Source of the DNA: CAZONC01 sp964581305
GTDB lineage: Archaea; Aenigmatarchaeota; Aenigmatarchaeia; CG10238-14; SCSR01
NCBI GenBank assembly: GCA_964581305.1
Contig: CAZONC010000013.1
Location: 1 to 13,734 of the forward strand
Reading direction: 5' to 3'
DNA: 13,734 nucleotides
Within the stretch, counting starts at the first letter, position 1. Every line of letters begins with the position of its first letter. A program made the translations under genes and the position numbers. Of this stretch, positions 11,865-13,734 are shown piece after piece. The notes beneath the pieces were generated by a model that did no database searches, was not told the DNA's origin, and saw nothing but the letters and a program-made list of their open reading frames with translations.

Positions 11865-13697
11865 ATGAGAATTTTACAACTTCATTCAGATTTTATTGAA
11901 TACGAGCCAATAAAAAAAGAAATTGATCAGGCTGAAGAATGTGAAAAAAAGAAATATAGAGTAGAGAATGTGGTAGTACTTTTTACTGCTGTAGAAAAAG
12001 GTGATAGCCTAGAAAGTGCACATCAAGCAATAAATGAAGTCAAAAAAAGCTTAGAAAAAATAAAAACCAGCAGGATATTAATTTATCCATATTCACATTT
12101 ATCAAATAATTTAGAAAAACCAAGTGAAGCAATAAAAATAATAAAAGAAATGGAAAGTTATGCAAAGAGCTTAAAAATAGAAACATACAGAGCACCATTT
12201 GGATGGACAAAAGCATTCAATATAAAAATTAAGGGGCATCCACTTGCAGAGCAGTTGAAAATTATTTTACCAAAAGAAAAAGAAGAAAAAAAGATTGAGT
12301 GGAAGGTTCCAAAACCGGAATATCTTATTTTTACACCTGATGGCAAAAGTTACGATCCCAAAAAATACAGATATAAAAAAAAGGAAAAAGACTTTCGCGC
12401 ATTAGTTGAAAAAGAGGCGCTTAAAAAAGAAGCGAAAGGTGGAGAACCAAAAATAATTAATGTACTGAAGAAGTTTGGTTTTGAATGGGAAACATCATCT
12501 GATACTGGACATATGCGCTATGGTCCTAAGGCTGCACTGCTTGTTGATTTAGTTGGCGATTATGCATGGCAAAAAAGTTTAGAAATTGGAGTACCAAGTT
12601 TTTACATTAAAGGAACAAACATTTTTAATTTAAATTTGCCAGCAATAAAAAAACATGCCGATCTTTTTGGTGAAAGGCTCTATACCATTCATATGGATAA
12701 CAAAGATTTTATTCTAAGATATGCTGCTTGTTTTCAACAATTTGCGATATTAAAAGATTGGAATATAAGTTATAAACAGATCCCATTTGGAATGTTTGAG
12801 ATAGCAGATAGTTACAGATACGAACAATCTGGTGAATGTCTACTTGGTTTTAGATTGCGACGTTTTTACATGCCAGACTATCATATTTTTTGTAAGGATT
12901 TAGAGCAAACAAAAAAAATTGCAATTGATGTTCACAAGAAAATTTATGAGATTATTAGAGAAATTGGTACAGAATACGTTTGTTTGTATAACTTAACAAA
13001 AAGTTTTTTTGAGAAAAATAAAGATTTTATAACACAATTGGCAAAAATAGAGAAAAAGCCGGTTTTACTGCATTTTGTTCCTGAAGGAAAGTATTATTGG
13101 GTATTAAACATAGAGTATAATATCATTGATACACTTGGACGACCCCGCGAAATTGCAACTTTCCAGATTGATGTAGGAAATGCAGAGCGTTTTGGAATAA
13201 AATATGTTGATAAGGATAATAAAGAGGTTTTTCCACCAATTTTACATATTGCTATTTTGGGTGGCATAGAGCGCTATTTATTTGCAGTCTTTGATAACGC
13301 CTTAAGAAAGAAAATCCCCATTTTACCTCTTTGGCTATCACCAGTTCAAGTTAGGTTGATTCCTATTTCTGACAAATATATTAAGATGGCAGAAAAAATC
13401 GCTGAGGAAATAGAAAAAAATCAAATACGCGTTGATATAGATGATCGTTCTGAATCTATATCCAAAAAAATTAGGGATGCAGAAATGGAATGGATACCTT
13501 TAATAGTTGTGATTGGACCAAAAGAAATTAAATCAAAAATACTTAGTATTCGGGTAAGAGAAAAGGGAAAGATAGTAAAAATGAAACTAGAAAGTCTGGT
13601 AAAGGAAATTAAAACAAAAACCAAAAACAAGCCATTTAGATATTTGACATTACCAAAATTGCTTTCTCAACAACCTATATTTATACCTAAATCTTAA
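11865..13697 (+). CDS. thrS: Threonyl-tRNA synthetase, archaeal type
   Basis: This class II synthetase charges tRNA-Thr. The 610 residues start with the archaeal N2 editing domain related to D-aminoacyl-tRNA deacylase (1-140: MRILQLHSDFIEYEP, YPYSHLSNNLEKPSEA with His78, and IKGHPLAEQ), which removes mischarged serine. The catalytic domain (about 200-480) has the zinc ligands Cys289 (YAACF), His340 (DYHIF) and His461 (LHIAILGGIERY), the motif 2 region RYEQSGECLLGFRLRRF (318-334), and motif 3 at GGIERYLFAV with Arg470. The anticodon-binding domain is about 485-590 (WLSPVQVRLIPIS). Spacer segment 140-200 is Lys-rich. The length is typical for the archaeal form. It is divergent from tRNA-Gln and followed by a pilin-like gene after 8 nt. 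Confidence 0.97.
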   Translation: MRILQLHSDFIEYEPIKKEIDQAEECEKKKYRVENVVVLFTAVEKGDSLESAHQAINEVKKSLEKIKTSRILIYPYSHLSNNLEKPSEAIKIIKEMESYAKSLKIETYRAPFGWTKAFNIKIKGHPLAEQLKIILPKEKEEKKIEWKVPKPEYLIFTPDGKSYDPKKYRYKKKEKDFRALVEKEALKKEAKGGEPKIINVLKKFGFEWETSSDTGHMRYGPKAALLVDLVGDYAWQKSLEIGVPSFYIKGTNIFNLNLPAIKKHADLFGERLYTIHMDNKDFILRYAACFQQFAILKDWNISYKQIPFGMFEIADSYRYEQSGECLLGFRLRRFYMPDYHIFCKDLEQTKKIAIDVHKKIYEIIREIGTEYVCLYNLTKSFFEKNKDFITQLAKIEKKPVLLHFVPEGKYYWVLNIEYNIIDTLGRPREIATFQIDVGNAERFGIKYVDKDNKEVFPPILHIAILGGIERYLFAVFDNALRKKIPILPLWLSPVQVRLIPISDKYIKMAEKIAEEIEKNQIRVDIDDRSESISKKIRDAEMEWIPLIVVIGPKEIKSKILSIRVREKGKIVKMKLESLVKEIKTKTKNKPFRYLTLPKLLSQQPIFIPKS

Positions 13698-13705
13698 CTA
13701 TTTTT

Positions 13706-13734
13706 ATGAAAGGCATTTCCACAATCATTGCTGT
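13706..13734 (+). CDS. Start of a type IV pilin-like protein (cut by window end)
   Basis: Only nine complete codons are visible: MKGISTIIA, followed by an incomplete GT codon (Val if a third base follows). A short basic start, then Gly-Ile-Ser before a hydrophobic run, is the pattern of archaeal class III (pilin/archaellin-type) signal peptides, where the prepilin peptidase would cut after Gly3. It begins 8 nt after the thrS stop, so it may be in the same transcript. The call rests on very few residues. Confidence 0.5.

Overview
The window is from an AT-rich archaeon with a very compact genome. The evidence is archaeal-type information genes (prefoldin alpha, SRP54/FtsY, Pus10, L21e, RpoF, DUF655, aEF-1beta, class I CCA-adding enzyme, archaeal ThrRS with its N-terminal editing domain), intron-containing tRNAs, and TATA boxes about 26-28 nt before start codons. 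A DPANN-type lineage seems likely from the compactness, the divergent SRP GTPases and the style of the surface proteins, but that is inference. I see no CRISPR array, insertion sequence, integrase or defence system, and no gene-free stretch longer than 300 bases.

Layout. 1-1530 (minus): two secreted, sequon-rich surface proteins, one with a PEFG-type C-terminal anchor, followed without a gap by tRNA-Val. 1561-6903 (plus): protein targeting and translation/transcription block pfdA-ftsY, then srp54-pus10-rpl21e-rpoF-DUF655. 6904-7562 (minus): small membrane protein, aEF-1beta and a Zn-ribbon protein. 7636-7727: tRNA-Arg. 7728-9179 (minus): unknown membrane protein and RNase Z. 9251-9885: a convergent pair of unknown small genes sharing a palindromic end. 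9919-11349 (minus): CCA-adding enzyme. 11474-11641: a 55-residue coiled-coil ORF with its own promoter. 11724-11809 (minus): tRNA-Gln. 11865-13697: ThrRS. 13706 onward: start of a pilin-like protein.

The genes fit together as tRNA maturation and membrane targeting. None of the three tRNA genes encodes CCA, and RNase Z, CCA-adding enzyme, Pus10 (U54/U55) and ThrRS all lie within the same 13.7 kb. SRP54 and FtsY would deliver the secreted proteins at the left edge.

The most notable signal is that all three tRNA genes appear to be interrupted by very short introns (15, 18 and about 13 nt), each at a different position: 25/26 in tRNA-Val, 37/38 in tRNA-Arg and in the D-loop (about 20/21) in tRNA-Gln. 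Each has a recognisable strict or relaxed bulge-helix-bulge geometry that predicts the cut sites. Other observations are the zero-spacing junctions, the shared palindromic gene end, the departures of FtsY and SRP54 from the GTPase consensus, and the PEFG tail.
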